From Rhodothermus bifroesti (GTDB taxonomy: Bacteria > Bacteroidota > Rhodothermia > Rhodothermales > Rhodothermaceae): a DNA stretch of 64,000 nucleotides. Under the pieces are notes generated by a model, which was not told where the DNA came from, ran no database searches, and saw only the letters and a list, made by a program, of their open reading frames with translations. The position numbers and the translations under genes are program-made. The stretch covers positions 62,001 through 126,000 of the forward strand of contig NZ_JAGKTL010000003.1 of assembly GCF_017908595.1 (NCBI RefSeq), written 5' to 3'. Shown here one piece after another: positions 44,878 through 53,759 of this stretch; the first letter of the stretch is position 1; every line of letters starts with the position of its first letter.

Positions 44878-45678
44878 ATGGAAAGCCGTCGCTTGGTGCT
44901 GCTCGAGGATCCAGAACCAGAGCGGCCTTTGGATGTGCTCGCTCTGGCTGCGCATCCCGACGATGTCGAGCTGTGTGCTGGGGGGACGGTATGCCTGCTG
45001 GTCCGACAGGGCTACCGGGTTGGGATTGTAGACCTAACGCAGGGCGAACTGGGATCACGGGGGACCCCCGAAGGGCGCTTGCAAGAAGCCACCGAGGCAG
45101 CCCGCATTATTGGTCTGGCCGTCCGAGAAAACCTGGGGCTTCCGGATGGTGGGCTGGCCGATACCGCTGAACAGCGGCTAGCCGTCATCCGCGTCATCCG
45201 TCGCTACCGTCCCCATATTGTGTTGATTAATGCACCCGAGTGCCGCCATCCGGATCACAGCGCTGCAGCACAACTGGCCACATCGGCCATATTTTTTGCC
45301 GGTCTTCGGCGCATTGAAACCTTTGATGAACAGGGAAATCCCCAGCAACCCTGGAGGCCACATCACGTGCTGCACTACATGCAGGCAGTACCTTTTGACC
45401 CTACCTTGGTGGTCGATGTGACCGAGGTGTGGCCACAGCGGTTGGAAGCCCTACAGGCTTTTCGCTCTCAGTTTTATAACCCCGACTATGTGCCCTCTGA
45501 GGACGAACCCGAGACGTTTGTCTCCAATCCTACCTTTTTTCAATGGATTGAAGCACGGGCACGCACCTATGGTTACCAGATCGGCGCTGTCTACGGAGAG
45601 CCCTTTTTGTACCGGCATGGGCCGTTTGGCGTACGCGATCTGATGGCCGTCTTGCAGTATGAAAAACCCTATCGCTAA
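44878..45678 (+). CDS. bshB1: Bacillithiol biosynthesis deacetylase BshB1
   Basis: 266 aa PIG-L family deacetylase acting on N-acetylglucosaminyl-malate, the second step of bacillithiol synthesis. The zinc site is in LALAAHPDDVELCAGGTVCL (AHPDD) and RHPDHSAA. LTQGELGSRGTPEGRLQEAT matches the BshB1 subgroup rather than other PIG-L proteins. An about 15-residue N-terminal extension precedes the usual start. Its coupling to leuS on one transcript and bshC three genes upstream makes the assignment strong. Confidence 0.93.
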   Translation: MESRRLVLLEDPEPERPLDVLALAAHPDDVELCAGGTVCLLVRQGYRVGIVDLTQGELGSRGTPEGRLQEATEAARIIGLAVRENLGLPDGGLADTAEQRLAVIRVIRRYRPHIVLINAPECRHPDHSAAAQLATSAIFFAGLRRIETFDEQGNPQQPWRPHHVLHYMQAVPFDPTLVVDVTEVWPQRLEALQAFRSQFYNPDYVPSEDEPETFVSNPTFFQWIEARARTYGYQIGAVYGEPFLYRHGPFGVRDLMAVLQYEKPYR

Positions 45679-45836
45679 GCTTCTAACCGTGAAATCTTGA
45701 TGAGCCGGGAGACCAAGCCCAGGCTCTCCAGTTTGCTATCCACTCTGACTGCTGGGACCGCTTCGTTGACACTAAGGCGACCGGCAGGCTATATTGCTCT
45801 TCCCACCTTACCACCAAAACGATCTGCAGGCAACCG

Positions 45837-46415
45837 ATGGCGGACACGAGCGATTTCCGAAATGGCCTGACGATTGTCTGGAACGGCGATATCTGGCAAA
45901 TTGTCGAGTTCTTGCACGTAAAGCCTGGGAAAGGCGGGGCTTTCGTGCGGACCAAGCTGAAAAACGTCCGTACCGGCCGTGTGGTCGACAACACGTTCCG
46001 GGCAGGCGAACGGGTGGAAACGGCACGCGTTGAGCGGCGGCCCCACCAGTTCCTCTATGAAGACGAACTGGGCATGCACTTTATGAACCTGGAAACCTAC
46101 GAACAGATCACCCTCTCGCCGGATCTGGTTCCGAACCGTGCCTTCCTCAAAGAGGGGGGAGAAGCCGATATTCTGGTGCATGCCGAAACCGAAACACCGA
46201 TTACGGTAGAAATTCCCAAGCACGTAGAGCTCCGCGTCGTTGAAACCGAGCCTGGTGTACGCGGCGATACCGCTACGGGGGCTACCAAGCCGGCCCGGCT
46301 GGAAAGTGGTGCGGTAATTCAAGTGCCTCTGTTTATCAGCGAAGGGGATGTGGTACGCGTCAATACCGAAACCGGTGAGTACATTACCCGCGTAGCCACG
46401 GCAGAGGCCGGCTAA
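45837..46415 (+). CDS. efp: Translation elongation factor P
   Basis: 192 aa, three beta-barrel domains. It rescues ribosomes stalled at proline runs. The tip loop KPGKGGAF carries the conserved lysine (Lys32) that may be modified; no epmA-type or rhamnosyl-modifying gene is nearby. Later signatures are FMNLETYEQITL, PITVEIPKHVELRVVETEPG and GDVVRVNTETGEYITR. It begins a run with accB and accC, a common bacterial order. Confidence 0.95.
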   Translation: MADTSDFRNGLTIVWNGDIWQIVEFLHVKPGKGGAFVRTKLKNVRTGRVVDNTFRAGERVETARVERRPHQFLYEDELGMHFMNLETYEQITLSPDLVPNRAFLKEGGEADILVHAETETPITVEIPKHVELRVVETEPGVRGDTATGATKPARLESGAVIQVPLFISEGDVVRVNTETGEYITRVATAEAG

Positions 46416-46438
46416 TCTTCACCAACCCAGTGTAAACC

Positions 46439-46987
46439 ATGGACCTGGAACGGCTTCGCGAACTACTTAAAATCGTGGCAGAAAGTGGGGTAGCTGAAGT
46501 AGAGATCGAGGAAGAAGACTTCAAGCTGGTCATTCGCAAGAACGCACCGGCTATTGTGATGCAGCCGGCCTCGCTGCCCTATCCAATGTATGCTATGCCT
46601 CAGGCGCTACCGTCACCTACTGTGGTGCCCACTGCGCCTGCCCCGGTTGCACCAGCCCCCCAGGCACCGCCTGCACCTGAAACCCCACCAGCCGTAACGC
46701 CGAATCAGAGTACCTCAGACGGCGCCTCGGTCGTCACAAAGGCCAAGACCCATGTGGTTCGGGCGCCGATTGTCGGTACCTTCTACCGAGCACCTTCTCC
46801 CGATGCTGACCCCTTTGTGGAGGTCGGCGATCGGGTGAAGCCAGGCGATGTGTTGTGCATCATCGAGGCGATGAAGCTCATGAATGAGATCGAAAGCGAG
46901 GTAGCTGGTGTGGTCAAAGAGATCCTGGTTGAAAACGGCCAACCTGTCGAATACGACCAGCCCTTGTTTGTCATTGCCCTCGACTAA
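46439..46987 (+). CDS. accB: Biotin carboxyl carrier protein of acetyl-CoA carboxylase
   Basis: 182 aa. The N-terminal helix segment ([20 protein letters not shown]) is followed by a Pro/Ala-rich flexible linker (about 42-95). The C-terminal biotinyl domain has [14 protein letters not shown], with Lys146 as the biotin attachment site. It carries CO2 between biotin carboxylase and carboxyltransferase in malonyl-CoA synthesis. It is 23 bases after efp and 31 before accC. Confidence 0.95.
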   Translation: MDLERLRELLKIVAESGVAEVEIEEEDFKLVIRKNAPAIVMQPASLPYPMYAMPQALPSPTVVPTAPAPVAPAPQAPPAPETPPAVTPNQSTSDGASVVTKAKTHVVRAPIVGTFYRAPSPDADPFVEVGDRVKPGDVLCIIEAMKLMNEIESEVAGVVKEILVENGQPVEYDQPLFVIALD

Positions 46988-47018
46988 GTTGTGGTCTGGA
47001 GCTGCCCCTTGGACTACC

Positions 47019-48374
47019 GTGATTCGTAAGGTTCTGATTGCCAATCGGGGAGAGATCGCCTTGCGGGTGATCCGCACCTGTCGAGAGATGGGTCTGAAAA
47101 CGGTGGTGGTTTATTCCACCGCCGATCGGGATTCCCTTCCCGTGCGTTTTGCCGATGAAGCGGTCTGCATTGGCCCTCCGCCCTCTTCCGAGAGCTATCT
47201 GCGCATCGATCGGATCATTGCAGCTGCCGAGGTCACGGGCGCCGATGCCGTTCATCCGGGCTATGGCTTTCTTTCAGAAAATGCCGAATTTAGTGCAATT
47301 TGTGCTGATCATGGCCTCAAGTTTATCGGCCCTTCTCCTGAGGCCATACGGCTTATGGGCGATAAAAGCCTAGCCAAAGAAACCATGCGCAAAGCAGGTG
47401 TTCCGGTGGTGCCAGGCTCAGATGGCATCATCGAAGACGTCAAGCAAGGCATGCGCATTGCAGCTGAGATTGGCTATCCGGTGATGATTAAGGCAGCGGC
47501 TGGGGGAGGCGGGCGCGGTATGCGTATTGTCCATCGCGAAGAAGACTTTGCACGCCAGTTCAATGCAGCCCGAACAGAGGCAGAAGCGGCTTTTGGCCGA
47601 CCTGACGTCTACTTAGAGAAGTTTATCGTGCAGCCGCGCCATGTCGAAATTCAGGTGCTGGGCGACGGCAAGGGCAATGTCATCCACTTAGGAGAGCGCG
47701 AGTGTTCGATTCAACGCCGGCATCAGAAGCTGCTTGAAGAATCGCCTTCCCCCATTGTCGATGAAGCACTCCGCCAACGAATGGGCGAGGCAGCTGTCCG
47801 CGGTGCCCAGGCGGTTAACTACGAAGGTGCAGGCACGATCGAGTTTCTTGTCGATGCCGAGCGCAACTTCTACTTCATGGAGATGAACACTCGCATCCAG
47901 GTAGAGCATCCTGTGACCGAAGAGGTGACGGGACTTGACCTGATCGAGCAGCAACTGCGCATTGCTATGGGCGAGCCGCTACCACCTCAAGCCTCCCTTC
48001 GGTTGGAAGGACACGCCATTGAGTGTCGCATCAATGCAGAGAATCCGTTTCGCAACTTTAGCCCTTCGCCGGGCATGATCACCGTGTTTCATCCACCAGG
48101 AGGTCCCGGCGTGCGCGTGGATACCCATGTCTACGCAGGCTATGTCATTCCGCCTCACTACGACTCGATGATTGCTAAACTTATTGTGCATGCGCCGACG
48201 CGGGCCCAGGCTATTCGGCGTATGCTTCGGGCCTTAGAGGAGTTTGTCATCGAAGGCGTACATACCACGATTCCTTTTCACCGTCAACTGCTGATGCATC
48301 CTGACTTTCAGGAAGGCCGTTTTGATACCCGCTTTTTGGAGTCGTTCCGGTTGCAACCAGAACCGGCTTCATAG
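47019..48374 (+). CDS. accC: Biotin carboxylase subunit of acetyl-CoA carboxylase
   Basis: 451 aa ATP-grasp enzyme. It starts at GTG 47019 ([20 protein letters not shown]), the position fixed by homology; a longer frame from 46908 would overlap accB and is a shadow. Core motifs are [29 protein letters not shown] (ATP loop), [40 protein letters not shown] and GVHTTIPFH near the end. It carboxylates the biotin on AccB in the first half of the reaction. Confidence 0.95.
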   Translation: MIRKVLIANRGEIALRVIRTCREMGLKTVVVYSTADRDSLPVRFADEAVCIGPPPSSESYLRIDRIIAAAEVTGADAVHPGYGFLSENAEFSAICADHGLKFIGPSPEAIRLMGDKSLAKETMRKAGVPVVPGSDGIIEDVKQGMRIAAEIGYPVMIKAAAGGGGRGMRIVHREEDFARQFNAARTEAEAAFGRPDVYLEKFIVQPRHVEIQVLGDGKGNVIHLGERECSIQRRHQKLLEESPSPIVDEALRQRMGEAAVRGAQAVNYEGAGTIEFLVDAERNFYFMEMNTRIQVEHPVTEEVTGLDLIEQQLRIAMGEPLPPQASLRLEGHAIECRINAENPFRNFSPSPGMITVFHPPGGPGVRVDTHVYAGYVIPPHYDSMIAKLIVHAPTRAQAIRRMLRALEEFVIEGVHTTIPFHRQLLMHPDFQEGRFDTRFLESFRLQPEPAS

Positions 48375-48405
48375 CTAAGCGCTGTCTATCCAATCAGAAG
48401 CTGCT

Positions 48406-48789
48406 ATGGAATTTCCTGAAAACCTCCGCTACACCAAAGAACATGAGTGGCTGCGGCTTGAGGCCGATGGCAAAGAGGCTACCATAGGCATTACCGACTT
48501 TGCCCAGCGAGAGCTGGGCGATATTGTTTACGTCGAACTGCAGCCGATAGGCACCGAACTGGCCAAAGATGAAGTCTTTGGAACCGTAGAGGCCGTGAAG
48601 ACGGTTTCTGAGCTTTACATGCCGGTTTCGGGGACGATTGTTGCCATCAATACGGCACTGCAAAACCATCCAGAACTGGTAAACCAGTCGCCTTACGACG
48701 AAGGGTGGATGATCCGCATTGTGCTGAAAGATCCGGCTGAGCTAGAAACACTGCTTTCGGCCGAAGCTTATGCGGCGATGGTGGGCTAA
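48406..48789 (+). CDS. gcvH: Glycine cleavage system H protein
   Basis: 127 aa lipoyl carrier. [18 protein letters not shown] holds the lipoyl lysine (Lys65), and the N-terminus ([20 protein letters not shown]) is characteristic. It shuttles the aminomethyl group between the P, T and L proteins; gcvP, gcvT and lpd are not adjacent. It lies 31 bases after accC and 5 before guaA. Confidence 0.95.
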   Translation: MEFPENLRYTKEHEWLRLEADGKEATIGITDFAQRELGDIVYVELQPIGTELAKDEVFGTVEAVKTVSELYMPVSGTIVAINTALQNHPELVNQSPYDEGWMIRIVLKDPAELETLLSAEAYAAMVG

Positions 48790-48794
48790 AGGCC

Positions 48795-50363
48795 ATGCAT
48801 GAGAAAATTGTTATTCTTGATTACGGCTCCCAATATACACAGCTTATTGCGCGACGCGTGCGCGAGGTGGGCGTCTATTCTGAAATCCACCCGTGCACCC
48901 TTACGCCCGAGCAAGTCGCTGCGCTTCGCCCCAAAGGATTGATCCTTTCGGGTGGACCCTGCTCGGTTTATGATCCTGGTGCACCTCAGCTGCCCCAGGC
49001 GCTTTTGGAACTACAACGGGAGGACGGCTCGCCCCTGCCCGTACTGGGCATCTGCTACGGATTGCAGGCTATGGCGCACACGCTGGGGGGAAGCGTCGAG
49101 CGTGCCGCGCGCCGCGAGTTTGGGCGGGCCCATCTCCATATCGATGAGGCGGAGGACCTATTTGCGGGTGTACCTTCAGGGACAACCGTGTGGATGAGCC
49201 ACGGCGACCACCTAACGCGCTTACCTGAAGGGTTTACCATCATTGCCCATACCGAGAATGCACCTATCGCCGCTGTGCGTGCCTTAGATCGCCCGCTCTA
49301 CGGCGTCCAATTCCATCCTGAAGTGGTCCATACAGACTACGGCCGCCAGATCTTGCAAAACTTTGCGCTTAAGATTTGTGGCTGCCGGGGAGACTGGACT
49401 CCTGCGGCCTTCATTGAAGAAAAAATGGCCGAAGTACGTGCCCGTGTGGGTGACGAGCATGTCATTCTCGGACTTTCTGGGGGCGTAGACTCTTCGGTTG
49501 CTGCTGTTTTGCTGCATCGGGCTTTAGGGGATCAGCTTACCTGCATCTTTGTGGATAATGGCCTGCTACGTAAGGGTGAAGCTGCGCAGGTGATCACGAC
49601 GTTTCGCGATCATTTTCATATCCGACTGAAGGCTGTCGATGCTGGGTCGCTGTTTTTGTCCCGGCTGCAAGGCGTTACGGACCCTGAGCAGAAGCGAAAG
49701 ATCATCGGCGCTACGTTTATCGAGGTCTTTGAGCAAGCCACCCAAGAGCTAACCCGGGAATTAGGCCGCCGGCCACGCTTTCTGGCCCAAGGCACGCTCT
49801 ACCCGGATGTTATCGAAAGCGTCTCTTACAAAGGACCATCGGCTACAATCAAGACGCATCATAACGTAGGCGGTTTGCCCGAGCAGTTGAATTTCGAGAT
49901 TATCGAGCCCTTCCGCGAGTTGTTTAAAGACGAAGTCCGCGCCATTGGACGTTTACTTCAAGTGCCTGAACTTATTTTGCATCGCCATCCGTTTCCGGGA
50001 CCAGGGCTGGCCGTTCGGGTGCTTGGGCCTGTAACCCAAGAGCGGCTGGACTTGCTGCGTGAAGCAGACGCGATCTTTATCGAAGAGCTGCAGCGCCACG
50101 GCTTGTACGATCAGGTTTGGCAAGCGTTTGCTGTGCTGCTGCCGGTGCAGACGGTGGGGGTGATGGGCGACGAGCGCACCTATGAGTATGTATGTGCTTT
50201 GCGTGCGGTTACAAGCCTCGATGGCATGACGGCCGACTGGGCGCGGCTGCCGCACGAGTTTCTGGCCTACGTGTCCAACCGGATTGTCAACGAAGTGCGT
50301 GGGATCAACCGGGCAGTCTACGACATCAGCTCCAAACCACCGGCTACCATCGAGTGGGAGTAA
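48795..50363 (+). CDS. guaA: GMP synthase (glutamine-hydrolysing)
   Basis: 522 aa. It makes GMP from XMP with ATP and glutamine. The N-terminal class I amidotransferase has [16 protein letters not shown] (nucleophile Cys) and [17 protein letters not shown] (His-Glu). The ATP-pyrophosphatase P-loop is [16 protein letters not shown], and the C-terminal dimerisation domain has [15 protein letters not shown] and [20 protein letters not shown]. It completes the efp-accBC-gcvH-guaA run. Confidence 0.96.
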   Translation: MHEKIVILDYGSQYTQLIARRVREVGVYSEIHPCTLTPEQVAALRPKGLILSGGPCSVYDPGAPQLPQALLELQREDGSPLPVLGICYGLQAMAHTLGGSVERAARREFGRAHLHIDEAEDLFAGVPSGTTVWMSHGDHLTRLPEGFTIIAHTENAPIAAVRALDRPLYGVQFHPEVVHTDYGRQILQNFALKICGCRGDWTPAAFIEEKMAEVRARVGDEHVILGLSGGVDSSVAAVLLHRALGDQLTCIFVDNGLLRKGEAAQVITTFRDHFHIRLKAVDAGSLFLSRLQGVTDPEQKRKIIGATFIEVFEQATQELTRELGRRPRFLAQGTLYPDVIESVSYKGPSATIKTHHNVGGLPEQLNFEIIEPFRELFKDEVRAIGRLLQVPELILHRHPFPGPGLAVRVLGPVTQERLDLLREADAIFIEELQRHGLYDQVWQAFAVLLPVQTVGVMGDERTYEYVCALRAVTSLDGMTADWARLPHEFLAYVSNRIVNEVRGINRAVYDISSKPPATIEWE

Positions 50364-51793
50364 GGCACTGGATATACCGAAGCTGCGGCACCCTGTTTGG
50401 GCTGCTCCTTGCCCTGAGCGCGCTAGAAACGGCTGCTCAGCGGACGGAAATTCCGCGCATTGAAGCGGCTGAAAGCGAATTTGCGCAAGCCCTTGAAGCC
50501 TTTGAGCGCGGCAACTACGGCCTAGCCTATCGGCAGTTTCGCCACGTCGTTGAAGCCTATCCGCTGCATCGCAAGACGACCGCAGCTTGGATCATGGCCG
50601 CTAAGGCGCTCTATCGGCTGGGGGAATATGAACAGGTGCGCAGCTGGCTAGAGGCGTTTAGAGCCCGCTATCCTACCAGTAAGTATCTTGCCCAAGCGCA
50701 GCAGCTGGAGCAGCTGGCTGAAGCGGCGCAAGCCTGGCAGCAACGCCAGGCCCAGACCATTACGCTGGGGATCCTATTGCCGATAGATGCCGAAAATGCA
50801 GTGCTAACCCAGTCGCTGTTCGATGGCATCCGACTGGCAGTTGCTGCACGCAATGCAGATAGCCTCCTTGCACCGGTGCGCATGGTATTTCGGGATGCAG
50901 GAACCACGCCAGCGCAGGTGCAAGCTGCTTTGCGCAGCTTGGTTCAAGATCAGAAAGCCGACCTTGTGATCGGGCCGCTCTACAGCGAACAAGCTATCGC
51001 TGCGGCAGAAGTCGCCGAGCAGCTTCGCGTTGTGCTGATTGCCCCGTTGGCAACCGACGCTGCCGTCTCACGTGGTCGGCGTTGGGTATTTCAGGCCAAT
51101 CCAACGCTTTCTGTCCGTGGACAGCTCATGGCCCGGATGGCCGTCTATGGTCTAAGACTGCGGCAGTTAGGCGTGGCCGCGCTGTTTGATGATCCGACCA
51201 CAGAGCACATGGCAGAGGCTTTTCAAGCTGAAGCATTGCGATTAGGGGCACATGTGGTCTTTTATAAGCTCCTCCCTAATGCGCAAGCCTATGGCAATTT
51301 GGTCGAGCAAATTGGCCAAGACACGCTCCGGCAGGTCGAAGCGCTGTATTTACCCCTTTCGGGTGCGCAAGCGCCTGCACTGGGGCAAGCAGCCTTGAGC
51401 AGCCTGGAGCGGGCAGGCGTTTCAATGCGCATTTTGGGCAACGCAGCCTGGCGTGAGGTGCAAGCCCCGCGCCAGGCCAGTCGCTACCAGCTGACCTTTA
51501 GTAACGACTTTTGGGTGGACTCGACGCGCGCTGAGGTGCGGTCGTTTCAACAGCAATACCAGGCGCTGCGTCGTCAACAGCCCGACCGGCTGGCCTATGT
51601 AGGCTACGATGTAGCGCGTTTTCTGCTGCAGCATCTGCCAGAGCGCAGCGCGCTGGGCGATTTGCCCGACCGGTTGCGTGAAGCTCCCCCATATCAAGGT
51701 TTAGGTGTACGGCTGCATTTTGAAGGGGGACAGGTTAACCGAGCGCTTTATTTCCATCGCTATCGGGATGGTCGTCTGGAACTTCTGCGCTAA
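50354..51793 (+). CDS. Periplasmic ligand-binding / LppC-like protein with TPR start
   Basis: 479 aa from GTG 50354, which overlaps the guaA stop by 10 bases and yields a good signal peptide ([20 protein letters not shown], then AQR). No ATG is available at this position. TPR-like repeats (about 35-120, [40 protein letters not shown]) precede a type I periplasmic-binding fold (about 140-470, [40 protein letters not shown]). This layout resembles LppC/LpoA, which activate PBP1A, and branched amino-acid receptors. The cysteine here lies inside the helix, so lipidation is uncertain. Confidence 0.7.
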   Translation: MGVRHWIYRSCGTLFGLLLALSALETAAQRTEIPRIEAAESEFAQALEAFERGNYGLAYRQFRHVVEAYPLHRKTTAAWIMAAKALYRLGEYEQVRSWLEAFRARYPTSKYLAQAQQLEQLAEAAQAWQQRQAQTITLGILLPIDAENAVLTQSLFDGIRLAVAARNADSLLAPVRMVFRDAGTTPAQVQAALRSLVQDQKADLVIGPLYSEQAIAAAEVAEQLRVVLIAPLATDAAVSRGRRWVFQANPTLSVRGQLMARMAVYGLRLRQLGVAALFDDPTTEHMAEAFQAEALRLGAHVVFYKLLPNAQAYGNLVEQIGQDTLRQVEALYLPLSGAQAPALGQAALSSLERAGVSMRILGNAAWREVQAPRQASRYQLTFSNDFWVDSTRAEVRSFQQQYQALRRQQPDRLAYVGYDVARFLLQHLPERSALGDLPDRLREAPPYQGLGVRLHFEGGQVNRALYFHRYRDGRLELLR

Positions 51794-51848
51794 AGCCCAC
51801 GGAACCGGCCTGAATCCTTTACGTACCAGTCGCCATCAGTGGCCCGCT

Positions 51849-52691
51849 ATGCCAAAAGTAAACCAAATGCAACGCATAAGCCGCTACGGTGTGTTGCTTA
51901 TCCTGATGCTGCTTGGGTGTGCCGGCAGCGGAAGATTGCGTCATAACTCCCCTCAAGAAGCGTATGAGCGGGCAATGACTTTGTACAACCAAGGTAAATA
52001 CGCCCGGGCCATTGAGTATTTCCAGGCAGTTTTTACCTATGGTCGCATGCACGAGTGGGCCGCCGATGCCCAGTTCTATCTGGCACGTGCCTATTACCGC
52101 AACCAGGAATACCTATTGGCCGCCAGCGAATACGAGCGTTTTACCCAGATCCACCGCAGCGACCCCCGCGTGCCAGAGGCCGAATACGAACGGGCGATGT
52201 GCTACTACAACCTGTCGCCCCCGTATGAGCTAGATCAGACCGACACGCGCAGAGCTATCGAGGCTTTTCAGCTTTTTATCGATCGCTACCCCAATCACGA
52301 GCGGGTAGCCGATGCCACGCAGAAAATTGCCGAGCTACGGGCAAAACTGGCCCGTAAGCAGTACGAAGCTGCAAGGCTCTACGAACGCCGAGAGCTCTAC
52401 GAAGCTGCAGCAGTAACGTACGAAGCCGTTTTCGATCGCTATCCGGACACTCCTTGGGCCGATGATGCACTGGTGGGTGCAATGCAGGCCTACATCGCTT
52501 TTGCAAATCAGAGCGTGCGCACGCGCCAGCCCGAACGCTACCAGCGTGCCATTGAACTCTACGAACGCCTGTTGCAACTTTTCCCCGATAGCCCCTTGCT
52601 GCAAACAGCTGAAACCCTTTATGCCGAAGCGCAGCGTCACCTCAAAGAACTCGGCGCAGCTTCACTGGCCCAAGGGCGAACGCAACCTTAA
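51849..52691 (+). CDS. BamD-like outer-membrane assembly lipoprotein
   Basis: 280 aa. Lipobox LLGCAG near residue 30 follows the hydrophobic stretch [11 protein letters not shown]. Mature part is TPR-rich ([35 protein letters not shown]-like, [20 protein letters not shown]), matching YfiO/BamD. BamD is a lipoprotein partner of BamA in outer-membrane protein insertion. The start is uncertain: ATG 51849 ([14 protein letters not shown]) or 51867 (MQRISRYG). The frame extends upstream into the previous gene, which I treat as read-through. nadD follows after nine bases. Confidence 0.85.
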   Translation: MPKVNQMQRISRYGVLLILMLLGCAGSGRLRHNSPQEAYERAMTLYNQGKYARAIEYFQAVFTYGRMHEWAADAQFYLARAYYRNQEYLLAASEYERFTQIHRSDPRVPEAEYERAMCYYNLSPPYELDQTDTRRAIEAFQLFIDRYPNHERVADATQKIAELRAKLARKQYEAARLYERRELYEAAAVTYEAVFDRYPDTPWADDALVGAMQAYIAFANQSVRTRQPERYQRAIELYERLLQLFPDSPLLQTAETLYAEAQRHLKELGAASLAQGRTQP

Positions 52692-52700
52692 AGACGGCCT

Positions 52701-53291
52701 ATGGCCCGTCTCCGCATTGGACTTTTTGGCGGCTCGTTTAACCCCCCACACCTGGCTCACCTGATCGTGGCTGAACAGGTACGCGAGCAAGCCCGGCTCG
52801 ACCAGGTCCTCTGGATGCCTTGCCATTTTCCTCCTCATAAAAACGAAGGAGAACTGGCCGAGCCGCACCACCGGCTAGCGATGACGCAACTGGCTATCGA
52901 AGGCCATCCACACTTTGCCGTTTCCGATTTGGAGATCCGGCGCGGCGGCCGTTCTTACACCATCGATACCCTCCGCCAGCTACAAATCCACTATCCTGAG
53001 GGGGAAATACTGCTCATTCTCGGTGAAGATAATCTGCGTACGTTTCATACCTGGCGCGAACCAGAAGAGATCATCCGGCGCGCTAAGCTTTTGGTCTACC
53101 GTCGGCCTGGGACAACCCTAGAAGACGTCGATCCGCGCTTTTTGCAACACGTTACGTTTGTCGAAGCCCCACTTTTGGAAATATCGGCTACCGAAATCCG
53201 ACAGCGCTGCCGCCAAGGCCGATCTATTCGCTACCTCGTTCCTGACCCTGTCCGACACTATATTTACACACATCGATTATATCAAACTTGA
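52701..53291 (+). CDS. nadD: Nicotinate-nucleotide adenylyltransferase
   Basis: 196 aa. It makes deamido-NAD from NaMN and ATP. The nucleotidyltransferase motif is GLFGGSFNPPHLAHLIVAEQ (with the HxxH-like pair) and the second motif is ISATEIRQRCRQGRSIRYL. Length and the C-terminal VRHYIYTHRLY are family-typical. The AT-rich region beyond it has no hairpin terminator for it. Confidence 0.94.
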   Translation: MARLRIGLFGGSFNPPHLAHLIVAEQVREQARLDQVLWMPCHFPPHKNEGELAEPHHRLAMTQLAIEGHPHFAVSDLEIRRGGRSYTIDTLRQLQIHYPEGEILLILGEDNLRTFHTWREPEEIIRRAKLLVYRRPGTTLEDVDPRFLQHVTFVEAPLLEISATEIRQRCRQGRSIRYLVPDPVRHYIYTHRLYQT

Positions 53292-53331
53292 CAGAGAAAA
53301 AATTTTGTGTTTTATTCCAATTACATTATGC

Positions 53332-53419
53332 GCCTTGCCCGGTGGTGAATGTATAGAGCCTTTCAGGAGGCAAGGCAATGGGGCCTCTTTCCGGGGGAGA
53401 GTGCCAGTGGCTGTCGTAG
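53332..53419 (+). promoter_or_regulatory. Leader element: inverted repeat over an SD and a 13-codon ORF
   Basis: GCCTTGCC (53332-53339) pairs perfectly with GGCAAGGC (53369-53376) across 29 bases. The second arm overlaps an AGGAGG at 53365-53370, which would make the site single-stranded or hidden. AGGAGG is 7 bases before ATG 53378, which starts a 13-codon frame ending at 53419 (MGPLSGGECQWLSS without homology). This may be a small regulatory leader for the next gene, or chance. Confidence 0.25.
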
Positions 53420-53442
53420 TGTACCTAAATCTTGCAGTACAA

Positions 53443-53661
53443 ATGTCAGAACGCATGCAGCCGTCGTTAGAATCGTTACTCGAACAAGCTAAAGCGTTTC
53501 ACATCCTGGATGAATATGTTTACCATCCCCCTGAGGTGCGCATCCAGATTGGTTTGCTGCAAATCACGCTAAACGAAAAGCAGGCCCGTTTGTGGGTAGA
53601 AGCTGCGCTGATGGTTTACAAACGCCAGTACCCAGGCAGCCCTGAATCGTCAAACCCATGA
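53443..53661 (+). CDS. Hypothetical small protein (72 aa)
   Basis: MSERMQPSLESLLEQAKAFH, then YVYHPPEVRIQIGLLQITLN and ARLWVEAALMVYKRQYPGSP. It looks alpha/beta, soluble and acidic. The frame is open upstream through the end of nadD, but only this part looks coding. A GTG at 53407 with GGGGGAG in front of it would be a better-supported start by ribosome site; ATG 53443 is the shorter alternative. Family not recognised. Confidence 0.45.
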   Translation: MSERMQPSLESLLEQAKAFHILDEYVYHPPEVRIQIGLLQITLNEKQARLWVEAALMVYKRQYPGSPESSNP

Positions 53662-53676
53662 GTCGCTGGCGCTAAA

Positions 53677-53704
53677 AATCACCCGTTTGGGTGATTGTTT
53701 CGTT
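53677..53704 (+). terminator. Rho-independent terminator-like hairpin
   Basis: AATCACCC/GGGTGATT stem with a GTTT loop, then GTTTCGTTT. A second hairpin GATAGC-ttccc-GCTATC (53717-53733) lies between it and the next start, and may act on the surface-protein message. Confidence 0.6.
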
Positions 53705-53759
53705 TGTGGTGTTTCGGATAGCTTCCCGCTATCTGAGGCAACCCATCCGTTAGCGCTCT

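Noticed and set aside
46908-47018. Longer start for accC
   Set aside because: This stretch lies inside accB in another frame and has no family homology; GTG 47019 gives the normal AccC N-terminus.
50192-50353. Longer N-terminus for the LppC-like protein
   Set aside because: It overlaps guaA for 160 bases in another frame and would place the signal peptide in the interior.
53158-53442. Upstream extension of the 72-aa hypothetical
   Set aside because: The first part is nadD in another frame and the rest lacks coding character.
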